Source: Hemicordylus capensis (taxonomy: Eukaryota > Chordata > Lepidosauria > Squamata > Cordylidae). Taken from it: a stretch of DNA of 64,000 nt. The position numbers and the translations under genes were made by a program. The stretch is taken from positions 48,409,001-48,473,000 of the forward strand of contig NC_069658.1 of the NCBI RefSeq assembly GCF_027244095.1, read 5' to 3'. Every line of letters begins with the position of its first letter. The stretch's first letter is position 1. The notes beneath the pieces were generated by a model. The model was not told where the DNA came from. It saw only the letters and a program-made list of their open reading frames with translations, and made no database searches. Below are positions 46,506-60,469 of this stretch, one piece after another.

Positions 46506-48273
46506 AGAATGAACTGATTTTTTGTATGTATTAGTAGTTATACATTTCTGCACAAAGATTGATCAATAGGAATTATTATCCATAATGTTACTTTACCTTG
46601 AAATGTTACGCTGTTGCAGCTGAGTTGAAAAGCAGAGATAAAATTATGAGTAGGGTAAAACTATCTTTACCTGCTGTTAAATTAATACTGCTATCACCAA
46701 ATAGGAACTTGGCAGTATATAAGGGGATTTGTTTTACCACTAAAGGTATTAACTCATTTATTCCCTACATGAAAAGACTGCCAGGAATATTGATATAATA
46801 TTTGCTCCTTTTTCAGTTTTCTGTGGCACTCATGAAGTAATGCTTTCTGGAATATCACATTGTTCCAGGCCTCAGTTTCTCAAGACCTCACAATGTACAC
46901 TTTTATTGAGAGTTTTTGAGTGTTAGCTGTTTCTGTAGTACTGTGGACTTCAGGCACTAAAGCGTAATGATTGTGTGGGGAGAAGAGCAGGTGGAGTCAG
47001 TGCTTTGAGGAAAAGGAGGCAGCAAGGTGGGGGGAGTCCTTTAGTATAAATGCTGCTATCTTAGGATCCCATAGAACTTCCCAGGCCATCCAAATTAATC
47101 AAAGTCCAGGTCCAAGTGAAAGGAAGTCCATGATGCAGTTACTTCCCATGCCAATGATGTACCAACTTCATGAAGAGTTGATCTGGTGTAGGACAACCTT
47201 AGGTCTTCAGATGATGGTCAACAACTCCCATCATCCCCAACCACAATGGCCAAAGGGAGTTATGCATCAACATCTTGGGAACCCCTAGTGTAAGTAGATT
47301 CACACCAGCCACTCCCACATTATCTTGACCTTCCAGGTACGGGAAGGAGACGTCCTTGGGTGTTTCTGTGCCAATGAAGTAACATCAGAAGGGCCAGTGG
47401 GGTTGACTTGCACCATGCAGATTCACCATTTTACTTCTGTAACTTCCGGTGAACAGCATAATAGCCACTCAAAAACACCAGATAATGTTTTTATATCTCT
47501 GACTTTGCACACAGAGCAGTTGCCACATGCTTGCTTCTTGCTGTAGTGCATTAAGTGTCATTCCAAAGGGTCCCCTAGACCTTCAGAGTAAATTTTCAGC
47601 TGCTACAAGGGATTTGGGAAAACCTGTGTGTCTGTGTCTATGAATGTAAGTGACCTTTGGATTTTATTTTGTTTGGTTCCTAATCTAAGATCCAACTTCT
47701 GCAGTATTCTAATGATCTCACAATTCTGGCAAAATATTTTGTTTAAAATTATAGTATTTTGATGTCTGCTTGGAATGGCTATACTCAGTTGGGTTAAAAC
47801 TTTTTTAAAAGTTAAAACTCTTTTTTTTTTTTAAGAATAAGCTTTGCTTCTGTAAGGAATTGTACTGAAAGAGCATAATTTTCATGCTGCTTGGTACTAC
47901 ATGTTGAACAAAATCTGAAACTAATGAGAAGGTTCTAATTAAAAATTTGGGTTAAATTCCATTATATTAATACCCAAAATATTTGTTCTACATTTAGTAT
48001 GAAGTTATACAATTGTTTGATTCAAATGTCTACTATGGAATTAGTTTTTGGAAGCGGAAAAGTGTAACCTATTCTCTCAATTAGCAAGTTACTGGATCTA
48101 AAATCCATTGCTGGGACTGTGGAAAAATAAAAATTAATCCCCTTGGCTTCACAAATACACAAAAATTTTAGTACATAAGAAGAAATACATGGGGAGCACA
48201 TGTGCAACTTTTAAAGCAGTTTTTTCACAAATCACTCTAGAATATAGTTTCAAGATCTCTTCTGTGAATTGGT
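46506..48273. other. Intergenic space between converging POC5 and ANKDD1B
   Basis: Contains a MITE (47205-47290) and, for the minus strand, TTTATT at 46902-46907 and about 47663, possible polyadenylation signals of ANKDD1B. Part of it must be ANKDD1B 3' UTR. No other exon seen. Confidence 0.5.
47205..47290. mobile_element. Palindromic MITE, copy f, partial
   Basis: CAACTCCCATCATCCCCAAC followed by AATGGCC and AACATCTTGGGAACCCCTAG, the usual right half of the family. Confidence 0.6.
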
Positions 48274-51849
<3,576 letters not shown>

Positions 51850-52690
51850 CTAGAAAGTAGAGTCAACAGGTAAGCTATACAACTTGTTTCTTCAAATGAT
51901 TGGTCTTTCCAGAAGGTTTTGTTGTGGGTTTTAAATAAACCTCCCTGGATTTTAAGGTTAATAGGGCTAGCCTCAATACCATTCCTACCATTAATGTAAC
52001 ATCCCAGCTCGATCCCACCCCCAAAAAGGCAAGGAAGAACTTCTCTTAAAATGTGAAATAAGAGTACACATATGCAAGAGAATGGATCAATGTTCCTGTC
52101 CAGGACACTTAAATACCTAGAATTCATGGTAATAAACATTTCTCACACACCCATTTCTCTGCCATTTATTAGCTTTGCTCTACACACATCTAATGCTGGC
52201 ACTGGATGATGGTAAAACAGAATGGATTCTCACTGGTATATAATCACATAATCACTTTGTTTAGTACAGTAGTACCACAAATGATGTTGCATCTGCAACA
52301 GAGGTCCTTGTATTCAATCCTGCAAACTGATTTCCCAGGGCTGTGGTCTATAAACTGGGCAGTAATAGTATGCACAGTTCCACAATTACAATCATTACTA
52401 CTTACAATACTGTATATTTGCAACATACTAGCAAGGTATGATCTAGCACAATGTTTTTAAAAATGGGTTATTAAGCATACCTAGCAGTGGGTTTTTGTCT
52501 TGATTCTGGATAGATCTGCTAATGCAAACTAGATCTAGGTTACACACACCTTTTTATTGTTATACAACATAGTGCTTAATCACCACCGCTGGCAGTCTAG
52601 AGATTTCTGTAAATCTTCTATTCCCCGTTTGATCCTAATACAACATTTCAGGAACCCAAAATTCACCAGGTTTCCCAGATTTTGTTCCTA
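51850..52690. other. Probable ANKDD1B intron, nothing recognised
   Basis: AT-rich, no ankyrin-like exon on the minus strand and no known repeat. Confidence 0.4.
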
Positions 52691-52694
52691 AGCA

Positions 52695-52742
52695 AGATAA
52701 TGCCTGCTATTATACCCTTGAGTATAATAGCAGGCATTATCT
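52695..52742. repeat. Perfect 21-bp inverted repeat
   Basis: Arms 52695-52715 and 52722-52742 are exact complements around a 6-nt loop, next to a TATC run (52738-52755). Confidence 0.95.
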
Positions 52743-53040
52743 ATCTATCTATCTAATTCTCTAAGGTATACCTGTGGCTAATCCCATGCGTAGCAGCTCT
52801 CGCAAGACTTTGCAAGCAGAAGCACCGCGGTGGGCAGTGGGGATTCCATATGCAGATAGGGGGAGGAGCCTGTGGTGGTTAAGGTCAGTTGGAATGTAAC
52901 TGTTACTGGGCAGAAGATGTCCTTAATAGTGGGGGAGAGAGGGTCTGCGAAGTGAGGGGTTGTGAGGGCGAAAAGAGCCCCTTCAGGTGGAGGCTACTGT
53001 TGTATGAATTAGATGAGGGAACAAGATCTGTTAACTTAGG

Positions 53041-53122
53041 AAGGGAGAGAAAGAAAGAAAGAAAGAGAGGGAACGAAAGACAGGGGAAGAATGAGTGGAG
53101 GAGAAAGAAAGAAGGGAGGGTA
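53041..53122. repeat. Purine-rich low-complexity tract
   Basis: Eighty bases almost all A/G with GAAA repeats. Confidence 0.8.
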
Positions 53123-53148
53123 AGGAACGGGCCTGAGCCAGTCAGCAG

Positions 53149-53932
53149 TAGTAGTGTGCACGGATCGGTTCGGAGGCCATTCTACTGGCCTCCGAACCGG
53201 TCCGGACAAGGGGTGGTTTTGGTTCGGGAGGGTTAGGGTGGGGGGTTCCATTAAGGGTGGGGGGGGCTTTACTCACCCCTCCCGCGCTTTGCTGCTTTGG
53301 CGCCATAATTAGTTTAAAAAATGCGCCGCAGAATCGCTCGCTGCTCCGGGGCTCATTCTTGTCTTCAAAATCGGGCGGCAGGATACTTCCCTGCCGCCCC
53401 CGAAGCCCCCTCAAGCCATTTTAGCTCTTTAAATCTCGCCCCGGACCGAGTGCTATAGCGCTCGGGCGGGCGGCGGGGAGATGTCCGTCTGTCCGCCCGC
53501 CCCCTTCCCTGCCTTCTGCGAAGTGCAGGGAGCCTTCTGCGCGCGCATGCGCAGAAGGCTCCCTGCTTCTGCACGCGCAGAAGGCTCCCTGCACTTCGCA
53601 GAAGGCAGGGAAGGGGGCGGGCGGACAGACGGACATCTCCCCGCCGCCCGCCCGAGCGCTATAGCACTCGGTCCGGGGCGAGATTTAAAGAGCTAAAATG
53701 GCTTGAGGGGGCTTCGGGGGCGGCAGGGAAGTATCCTGCCGCCCGATTTTGAAGACAAGAAGGAGCCCCGGAGCGGCAAGCGGGCGGCGAGCGATTCTGC
53801 GGCGCATTTTTTAAACTAATTATGGCGCCAAAGCAGCAAAGCGCGGGAGGGGTGAGTAAAACCCCCCCCGCCCTTAATGGAACCCCCCACCCCAGTGCCG
53901 AACCGCAGGTCCGCGGTCCGGTGCACACCCCT
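53149..53932. mobile_element. 784-bp near-perfect palindromic foldback element
   Basis: Flanked by AGTCAGCAG (53140-53148 and 53933-53941). The arms, about 370 bp each, are nearly identical in inverted order, from AAGGGTGGGGGG through TTTAAAAAATGCGCCGCAG to CCGTCTGTCCGCCCGCCC, meeting at a GCGCGCATGCGC centre near 53545. Very GC-rich. The two strands give the same open stretches, which are therefore not genes. The arms have hardly diverged, so the insertion is young. Confidence 0.9.
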
Positions 53933-54486
53933 AGTCAGCAGCCTGAGGGGAACGAGTGGCCATGGCAGTGGCAAGGAAGTGCCCAGTCAACCACTACTGC
54001 TGTTTGGGGCTATTGAGGCTATTGGCGGATGCAGGCAGACAGGAAAGGGATGGGCCTGGGCGTGGCCTATGGGGAATGAGTAGCCATGGCGATGGCGGCA
54101 GTAAGGAAGGGCCCAGTCAACTGCCGCTGCTCCAGTGGGGAGGAGCAGGAGAGGGGCTTGGGTGAGGAGGTCTCTGGGGATAGGAGGCTGTAGCTTGGCC
54201 AATAGGCGCCACAATTCTGCTGCTGTGACCAAGAGGAGTGGGGTGGGTGGAAGCAATGGGATGGTGGAGCAGGAGTACGGTTCAGGTGAGGGTGGAGAGA
54301 TCTCTGAGGTGAGGGGGGCTGTGGCAGGGGGTGATGGGAGCAATCAAGTACTAGCACGCAGATGCTCTGCGCAGGTTAAGCTAGTACACTATAATGCCCA
54401 CTATTGTTTTTATTTATATAGCACTAATGTTACTTTACAGGAGGCTATATGGGTCAATGCTAGTTTGGCTCTGATTCTTTATGGCC

Positions 54487-54622
54487 AGGGTTCCCAACCT
54501 GTGGTACTCCAGATGTTGATGGACTACAACTCATCATTCCCAATTACAATTTATTGTGGCTGGGGATTACGGGAGTTGTTGTTCAGCGACATCTAGAGTA
54601 CCGCAAGTTGGGAACCCCTGCT
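54487..54622. mobile_element. Palindromic MITE, copy h
   Basis: GGGTTCCCAACCTGTGGTAC at the left end, the inverse CCGCAAGTTGGGAACCCC at the right, around ATGTTGATGGACTACAACTC and TTGTGGCTGGGGATTACG. Confidence 0.8.
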
Positions 54623-54649
54623 TTATGAGATTAGATGGAGATGGGAGTC

Positions 54650-55735
54650 ACAGAGGTGCACCTAGGTAGTTTTGGAACCTGGACCAGCTTGAGCCTCACC
54701 ACTGCTGCCGCCAGATAAGCTGCAATGCACTATTTTTTACATTGGGATATGCTCAGGGAAAGCTGGAAACTTTTTTTTTTTTTTTTAAAGGAAGGTTTAT
54801 GAATAAGATACTTCTCACTGACCTCCACATGTCACTTTTTGCATGGACAGTCCTGTCACTCTTTCCTCTCTTCTCCAACAAAGGCAGCGGGTGGGGGAGA
54901 AAAGTGCCAGCCACGGTGGCGGGAAGCAGCTAATCCAAATCTTCTCCCATCCTTGAACCTAGCCTCAACAGCTAGTGTGCCGCCTTCCTGCTGTGAATGC
55001 TGCCACCGCCATGTTTCCACACACACACACACCCCTCCGCCTCCTCCCTGCTGTTTCTTCCCATTCCCGTGGCTGGAGATGGTTCCCGGCACTGCTGTAT
55101 TTGGATGTCGAGGCGAGAGGGCCAGGACTCGGCAAGCTTTTTACCCCTTCCCAGGCTGCCTGGGAAAGCACAGGCACCACCCTCCCGCACATCACAGGGC
55201 TAACTGCAGCGGGTGGGGGGGGGGAGGGAGGCACCTCTGGCACAGTGATGGCCAAGCGTGCAACTCTGAGGACAGCTGCGGCCAGCCCACAGCCCACTGA
55301 TCTGCCATATGCACCTGGGATGGGGGCTGAGTGGGCCTGCCTGTTGCCCACCCACAGCTGCCTGCCTCCACTGCCAGCGACTAAAGCACAGGGCCTGGCC
55401 AGACCTAGAGCAAGCCAGTCACATCCCCATGCCTAAGCAGTGCAAATTGTGAACGCCACAAGCATGTGATGTCATGTGCTCATGAGTCAGGCGTGGGGTA
55501 GCGGCTCACCTGCTCCAGGCATAGCCCAGGCCCAGTGCTTTAGCTGTTGTGGAACAAGGCAGCTGCAGGCTGGCCCACTCGCACCCCCCCAGCTATGCAT
55601 GACAGGAAATCGGAAGGAAGGGGCCATGAGCTGGCCACAGCCGCCATCAGAGCCCCGCCCCCCCCCCGTGGCACATTTGGTCCCCAGTGCAGAGGGCCAG
55701 ACTTCTGCCCAGATGTCTGGTCCAAAGGGTGCCTC
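54650..55735. other. GC-rich stretch, probably part of an unclassified repeat
   Basis: Begins ACAGAGGTGCACCTAGGTAG then TTTTGGAACCTGG, which is close to the inverse of 59500-59535. Several overlapping open stretches exist on both strands without splice or family support. CpG content is raised, but no host exon is supported. Confidence 0.35.
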
Positions 55736-55737
55736 TG

Positions 55738-56201
55738 TGGAGCCATAGCTCAGTGGCAAAGCAGCTGCTTCGCATGCAAAAGGGCACTGCCCACGTCATC
55801 CTTTATTGCACATTTTACAAGGATATCCGTATGAATTTTATTGCCCCTCTATTAACGGAGTTTCCTGGTCGTACTGACAAGTTTTATTTAGATTATCTGC
55901 TGTCCAATTTTAATGATTTGGTTTCTGGTAACATGACCAAGTTTTGCTACATAGTTTGTAAAACTCGTAAAGAACTCACCTTCTAATTGGTTGCTACTGT
56001 TATTGTTCATATATTATACTGGTCAATGACCAAAATAAAGTTATCTATCTGCAAAAGGTCACAGATTCAATCCCAGTTATCTCCAGGCAGGACTGGGAAA
56101 GACTCCTGCCCCGAAACCTTGGAAAGCTGCTGCCAGTCAGTGGAGACAATCGCGAGCTAGATGGACCAATGGTCTGACTTGGTATATGGCAGTTTCCTTT
56201 C
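55738..56201 (+). mobile_element. tRNA-derived SINE split by an insertion
   Basis: Head GGAGCCATAGCTCAGTGG is a tRNA-like A box. Past the insertion, AGATTCAATCCC is the B box, then GCTGCTGCCAGTCAGTGG, AGACAAT and GACCAATGGTCTGACTTGG to GGCAGTTTCC. The tail matches that of the 5S-headed SINE at 40312-40606. Confidence 0.85.
55784..56050 (+). mobile_element. LINE 3' end inserted in the SINE
   Basis: 267 bp flanked by an exact 8-bp duplication GCAAAAGG (55776-55783 and 56051-56058). It carries an open C-terminal protein end, HVILYCTFYKDIRMNFIAPL, LTEFPGRTDKFYLDYLLSNF, ending RKELTF, then CAATGACCAAAATAAAG and a TATC tail. This looks like the end of a non-LTR reverse transcriptase with its 3' UTR; the clade was not identified. 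Strongly 5'-truncated. Confidence 0.75.
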
Positions 56202-56446
56202 CTATGCCCCACCACTTGTGATTTGCACAGTTGCACGCTCTTAGATTCAGAGACCAGCTGGTTCAACTAGAGTGTGAAGCAGCAGCTGGTTTTGTTGAGG
56301 TGACAAACAAATGTTAGGAAATACATAAACAAGCGTAGAACTTCCTCTATGTTCAAAACCAGCCTTATTGCCACAATTCACTGCAGAGAGAATACATGGA
56401 TACGGCTCTTCTGGCAGGAAGGAGGCTTTGCAGCAGCTTAAGGGTG

Positions 56447-56570
56447 GCTAACTTGAGGCTCTCCAGCTGTCATTAGACTACCATTACAATTGTGATTGGC
56501 AATGATGGGTGTTGTAGTCCAGCAACAGCTGGAGAGCTTCCAGATGGTCTACACTAGACCTCCTCACTTT
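56447..56570. mobile_element. Palindromic MITE, copy i
   Basis: AGGCTCTCCAGCTGTCATTA at the left, GTCCAGCAACAGCTGGAGAG at the right, inverted, around GATTGGCAATGATGGGTGTT. Confidence 0.7.
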
Positions 56571-56906
56571 GACCTTTGTGTAATCTGCCATAGGATGCTG
56601 GTGGTTATGTGCAGGTCAGAATGGTTACAGCCCTCAATTCCAGCTGGTCACACGCAGAACTAATGGGGCTTATTGCAAGGAATCTGGCATTGCAGTGATG
56701 GCGCAGAAACACAGAAAGAGCAATGGGGTATTAGTTCCTAGCTTCTGTTCATCTCCACAAAGCCATCTCCACCTTCGCCACCCATCTTTTTGTTTCCTTT
56801 GGAGGAAGAATGGCATATACATGTAACTAAAAAAACCAAAGACAATTAGGACTGCACAGTTTGCCATACCTTCCACAAGGAGGGTTGACCTAGCTCCCTT
56901 TAGTTG

Positions 56907-56966
56907 GCTTCCTTCAGACTGAACATGGAAAGGCAGACTGAACATGGCAAGGCAGACTGAACGTGG
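56907..56966 (+). repeat. Three tandem ~19-bp units
   Basis: AGACTGAACATGG, AGACTGAACATGG and AGACTGAACGTGG, each separated by AAAGGC or CAAGGC, just before a CORE-SINE. Confidence 0.8.
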
Positions 56967-57204
56967 TGAGCCAGCGTAGTGTAGTGGTTAGAGTGCTGGA
57001 CTAGGACTGGGGAGACCCGACTTCAAATCCCCATTCAGCCATGATACTAGCTGGGTAACTCTGGGCCAGTCACTTCTCTCTCAGCCTAACCTACTTCACA
57101 GGGTTGTTGTGAGGAGAAACTCAAGTATGTAGTACACCGCTCTGGGCTCCTTGGAGGAAGAGCGGGATATAAATGTAAAAATAAAATAAAAATAAAATAA
57201 ATAA
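56967..57204 (+). mobile_element. CORE-SINE (MIR-like), full length
   Basis: tRNA-like head with A box (TAGTGTAGTGGTTAGAGTGC) and B box (ACTTCAAATCC), a core with TAACTCTGGGCCAGTCACTT, CAGGGTTGTTGTGAGGAGAA, and an L2-like tail GAGCGGGATATAAATG plus AAAAT repeats. Order and motifs follow the mammalian MIR. Confidence 0.88.
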
Positions 57205-57207
57205 TGC

Positions 57208-57330
57208 AGGGGTGGCAAACCTGACATCCTCCAGATGTTGCTGGACTACAACAACAGTTTGTTGTGGCTGGGAATGATGGGTGTTGTAGTCCAGCCATAG
57301 CTGGAGAGCCTCGGTTTGGCCACCCTTCTT
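57208..57330. mobile_element. Palindromic MITE, copy j
   Basis: AGGGGTGGCAAACCTGACAT at the left and GCCTCGGTTTGGCCACCCTT at the right, with CCAGATGTTGCTGGACTACA and TGTTGTAGTCCAGCC between. Confidence 0.75.
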
Positions 57331-57390
57331 GTAATGTATGAGAAACACTTTCAAGAATCAAAATGTTCTTCATAAAATATGTATTATTAT

Positions 57391-57614
57391 TGGCTCTCAC
57401 ATACCACGCAGCAGTCTTTGGACATTTTGTGCACCACAGACACTGCTGTAGCTTCCAAACACAAGTTGTGCTAGAGCGCGCTTGTGCAAATGCCAACACT
57501 GCATTGCAAAATTTCCGTATTTGTGAGTGTGTGCTCTAGCACAACTTGCATTTGGAAGCCACCGCACCCACCATGTGCAAAATGCCGGTGGAATGCTGTG
57601 CAATATGTGAACCA
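57391..57614. mobile_element. Palindromic MITE with CACATA termini
   Basis: Left end TGGCTCTCACATACCACGC, right end GCAATATGTGAACCA, inverted. Inner arms GCTTCCAAACACAAGTTGTG then CTAGAGC, mirrored by GCTCTAGCACAACTTGCATT then TGGAAGC. Total 224 bp. Confidence 0.75.
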
Positions 57615-58496
57615 TTATTGACTGCAAAACCAAAAGAAATGGAAGCTGTAACAGCTTACATACATGTGCTTCATGGACTTCAGCCTCAAACTCTCCTTTA
57701 TATTACAATCTCCCTAAGGCACTTGTTCCCAGGAAGGAGGTATGCAAGACATTTATTAACTGCAGTTTTGACAGTGATAAGCAGAGGTGAAACAGCAGAA
57801 TAATGTCAGAGGTACACCCTTAAGTATAACAAAAAAAAAGGTAGGCAATCAAAACCTTTGTGGACGCCAGAGAAAGGCTTTGATTTATTGCTTAGTTGTT
57901 ATTCTGGCAAGAACCAGAATATATTACAAAAGGCAGACATTTCCAGTATATGTTACAGAATGTGTAAGGTTTAGACTCTCAGGCAAGACTCTGATGGGTT
58001 TCACTTAGTGAAACACCTTAATCTATGCATTCTTGAATATGGCCAGAAGCCTATGCTCCAGACATTGCAGACCTAGCCAAGGTCACAGATTCATACAGGA
58101 ATTTGCAAGCTGCAGATTATGTTACAAGATTAGATCCTAAAAAACCCAACAAATAATATCAGCATCACACTTCTAAGATGTTAATGCTGCAGGACACCCA
58201 TGTGGATAGCCCTTCAGTTATGAAAAATACCAAACACACGTGCCCAAATCTAACAGGTGCAACTGGAATTCTCAACAGTGAATGAAGGGAAGAAAAGGCA
58301 GATAGGGCCTAATAGTGGGTAAGAACTATTAAAATATTTCTCTCTCACCTTATTCATTTATCTAAATACTAGCACATCTAAGTTGGTTCACATCACAAAA
58401 ATAAAAACCAACTGTAGGGGGGGAAAGGAAAACAATAATAGCACAGCAGACAGTCGTCCAACATTTCAGAGGGATAACACCTGAGCATGAAGCTCG

Positions 58497-58960
58497 GCCC
58501 TAGGCCCAGTGAGGGCTCAAGACTGCTGTGTGCCTTGTTGGAGATGAACTTCCAGTGCATCGACCTTTTGCACCAACTGTCCTAATGACCACTAGGGGCA
58601 TTGGGAGTAGAGACAGTGAGTCAGGGTCTCCCTATCTTTTCCTACTCTATGACCCCTGAACTGACTCTGCAGCACTTCCTGTGCTGAGTCACAATCCTTC
58701 CTTTCCTCCTAGAGAGCAGATGGAAACATCTCTCTCTCTCCTTACCTATCCATTATGTAGTCCTTTAGATTAGAGATAGGTCTTTCCTATCCAAGTGTAT
58801 TTAACCAATAAATGTTTAGTGTTTAGTCATACAAGGATCTCCGTGTGTTTTCTCAAAATAGCTGCAATATCCAAACCATCCTCTGCTACCTACTCTGTCA
58901 CTGGAGTGTGTGCTCATTCCTTAGTGCTCTGCTGTTTTACCTATTGTGGGTAAAAATCAA
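58497..58960. other. Unassigned, LTR-like features at best
   Basis: An AATAAA at 58807-58812 follows a pyrimidine-rich stretch. Nothing else supports an element. No gene seen from 57615 to 58960 apart from this and a possible LINE tail near 58340-58440. Confidence 0.3.
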
Positions 58961-58989
58961 CAACCTCTAACATGCCTGAGGCAGGGCAC

Positions 58990-59460
58990 TAAATGCCACC
59001 ACCCCACGGCACCGAACTGTGACGCCAAAAACAATTCTAGCAGCCATGTGTGCGGCGGGGGGTGGGGGTGAGCCAAGCAGGCCTCTTGCACCCCGTGGCG
59101 GCGGCGACAGGGACGGGTGGAGTGGGCGAGGCCACTGGGCCTGACCGCTCTGCCCAGCGGCCCTCGAGAACTCTAAGGCGCTCCATTGTGCCTGCACAGT
59201 TAGACTAGAGTGTCGCAAGCCTGTGACGTTGGGGCTTGCAGCACTCTATTCCAACTGCGTAGGCGTACTGGAGCACCTCGCAGTTCTCAAGGGCTGCTGG
59301 GCTGAACGGTCAGGCCCAGCAGCTGCTCCAGCTCTGCCCACAGCAGGAGGCCTGCTCAGCTCGCAACCCACACCCTAGCTGCACACATGGCAGCTAGAAT
59401 TATTGAAGTTTCCAGTGGCGCAGTTTGATGCCACGGGGTAGCAGCAGCGGCATGCTTCTG
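58990..59460. mobile_element. Long palindromic foldback element
   Basis: The left arm (ATGCCACCACCCCACGGCAC, CAATTCTAGCAGCCATGTGT, CTGGGCCTGACCGCTCTGCC) is mirrored by the right arm (complement of ATTCTAGCTGCCATGTGTGC and GGGCCTGACCGTTCAGCCC). The centre near 59215 holds CGCAAGCCTGTGACG. Arms about 220 bp, moderately diverged. Confidence 0.75.
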
Positions 59461-59543
59461 GGGAGGTTTGTTTTAAAAAAACTTGGGAGGAAGCCCTTCA
59501 GGTCCAGGCACCAAAACTGCCTAGGTGCCCCCCTGTATGGGAC

Positions 59544-59682
59544 ACTATAAACCAGAGCTGCACAACCAGAGCCCTCCAGTTGTTTTTGTCCTGTTAGCTC
59601 CCGTCATCCTCAGCCACGGTGGCCAAAAGTCAGGGGTGATGGGAGTTGTACTCCAGGAGGCCTGAAGTTGTGCAGTCCTGCC
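59544..59682. mobile_element. Palindromic MITE, copy k
   Basis: CAGAGCTGCACAACCAGAGC at the left, GGCCTGAAGTTGTGCAGTCC at the right. Centre GTCATCCTCAGCCACGGTGG. Confidence 0.75.
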
Positions 59683-59736
59683 ATAAATCAAAGACCCAGG
59701 CCTCAAGCAGAAGTCTCCAAGTACCATCTTCTAAAA

Positions 59737-59862
59737 CAGGGCTGCGCAGCTTAGGCCCTCCTCCAGATGTGGGAATGCAGCTCCTAGAATCCCCAACTAG
59801 TGGCTGAGGATGATGGGAGTTGCAGGCGAGAAACTCTGGAGGGCCAAAATTATGCAGCCCTA
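59737..59862. mobile_element. Palindromic MITE, copy l
   Basis: CAGGGCTGCGCAGCTTAGGC at the left, GGGCCAAAATTATGCAGCCC at the right, a close relative of copy k. Confidence 0.75.
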
Positions 59863-60204
59863 TTCTAAGGCCTGCCCTCCAGGAAAGATAGGACTTAATA
59901 CCCTTTTATGTCCTCCGTGAAAAGAAAAGAGTAAGACTCTTTTAAAAAAGCATTGAACAGATGTTTTATCTGATAAATATGCAAAGCGCTTGAAAAAATA
60001 ACCAAAGTGGACAGCTTAGCTAGAGATGTGAAGGCATGGGGGAAAGTCAGTGGGGGAGGAGAATGGGTTTCTCCCCTCCCTCCCTAGGAAAAAATAGGTT
60101 TCCCCCAGTTTCCCCCCGCCAGGCCTTCACACTTCTAAGCCCACCTGAGGGGCAAAGTGAACATGGCACTATACATTGACTTTGGAGGCTGTATGTGTGT
60201 CCTT

Positions 60205-60458
60205 AAACCACCTAATGGCACAGCGGGGAAATGACTCGACTAGCAAGCCAGAGGTTGCTGGTTCGAATACCCACTGATATGTTCCCCAGACTTTAGGAAA
60301 CACCTATACTGGGCAGCAGCGATATAGGAAGATGCTGAAAGGCATCGTCTCATACTGTGTGGGAGAAGGCAATGGTACACCCCTCCTGTATTCTACCAAA
60401 GACAACCACATGGCTTCGTGGTTGCCAGGAGTCAACACCGACTCAATGGCACACTTTG
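60205..60458 (+). mobile_element. Sauria-type SINE, copy 3, with target-site duplication
   Basis: Same order as the copies at 2386 and 2763: B box GGTTCGAATACC, GATATAGGAAGATGCTGAAA, TTGCCAGGAGTCAACACCGA and GGCACACTTT. Flanked by TGTGTGTCCTT (60194-60204 and 60459-60469). Confidence 0.9.
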
Positions 60459-60469
60459 TGTGTGTCCTT

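Noticed and set aside
52756-52900. Possible Helitron 5' end (TCTCTAAGGTATACC after the TATC run)
   Set aside because: No CTRR end with an upstream hairpin was found downstream; a match of this length is weak.
53421-53696. Identical predicted proteins on opposite strands
   Set aside because: They are the two arms of the palindromic element at 53149-53932 read from either side, not genes.
54839-55436. Several 100-150 codon open stretches in a GC-rich block
   Set aside because: High GC lowers stop frequency; frames overlap on both strands with no domain. Probably an unclassified repeat.
58497-58855. Possible LTR fossil with AATAAA at 58807
   Set aside because: Only a polyadenylation motif and pyrimidine-rich DNA; no defined ends or flanking duplication.
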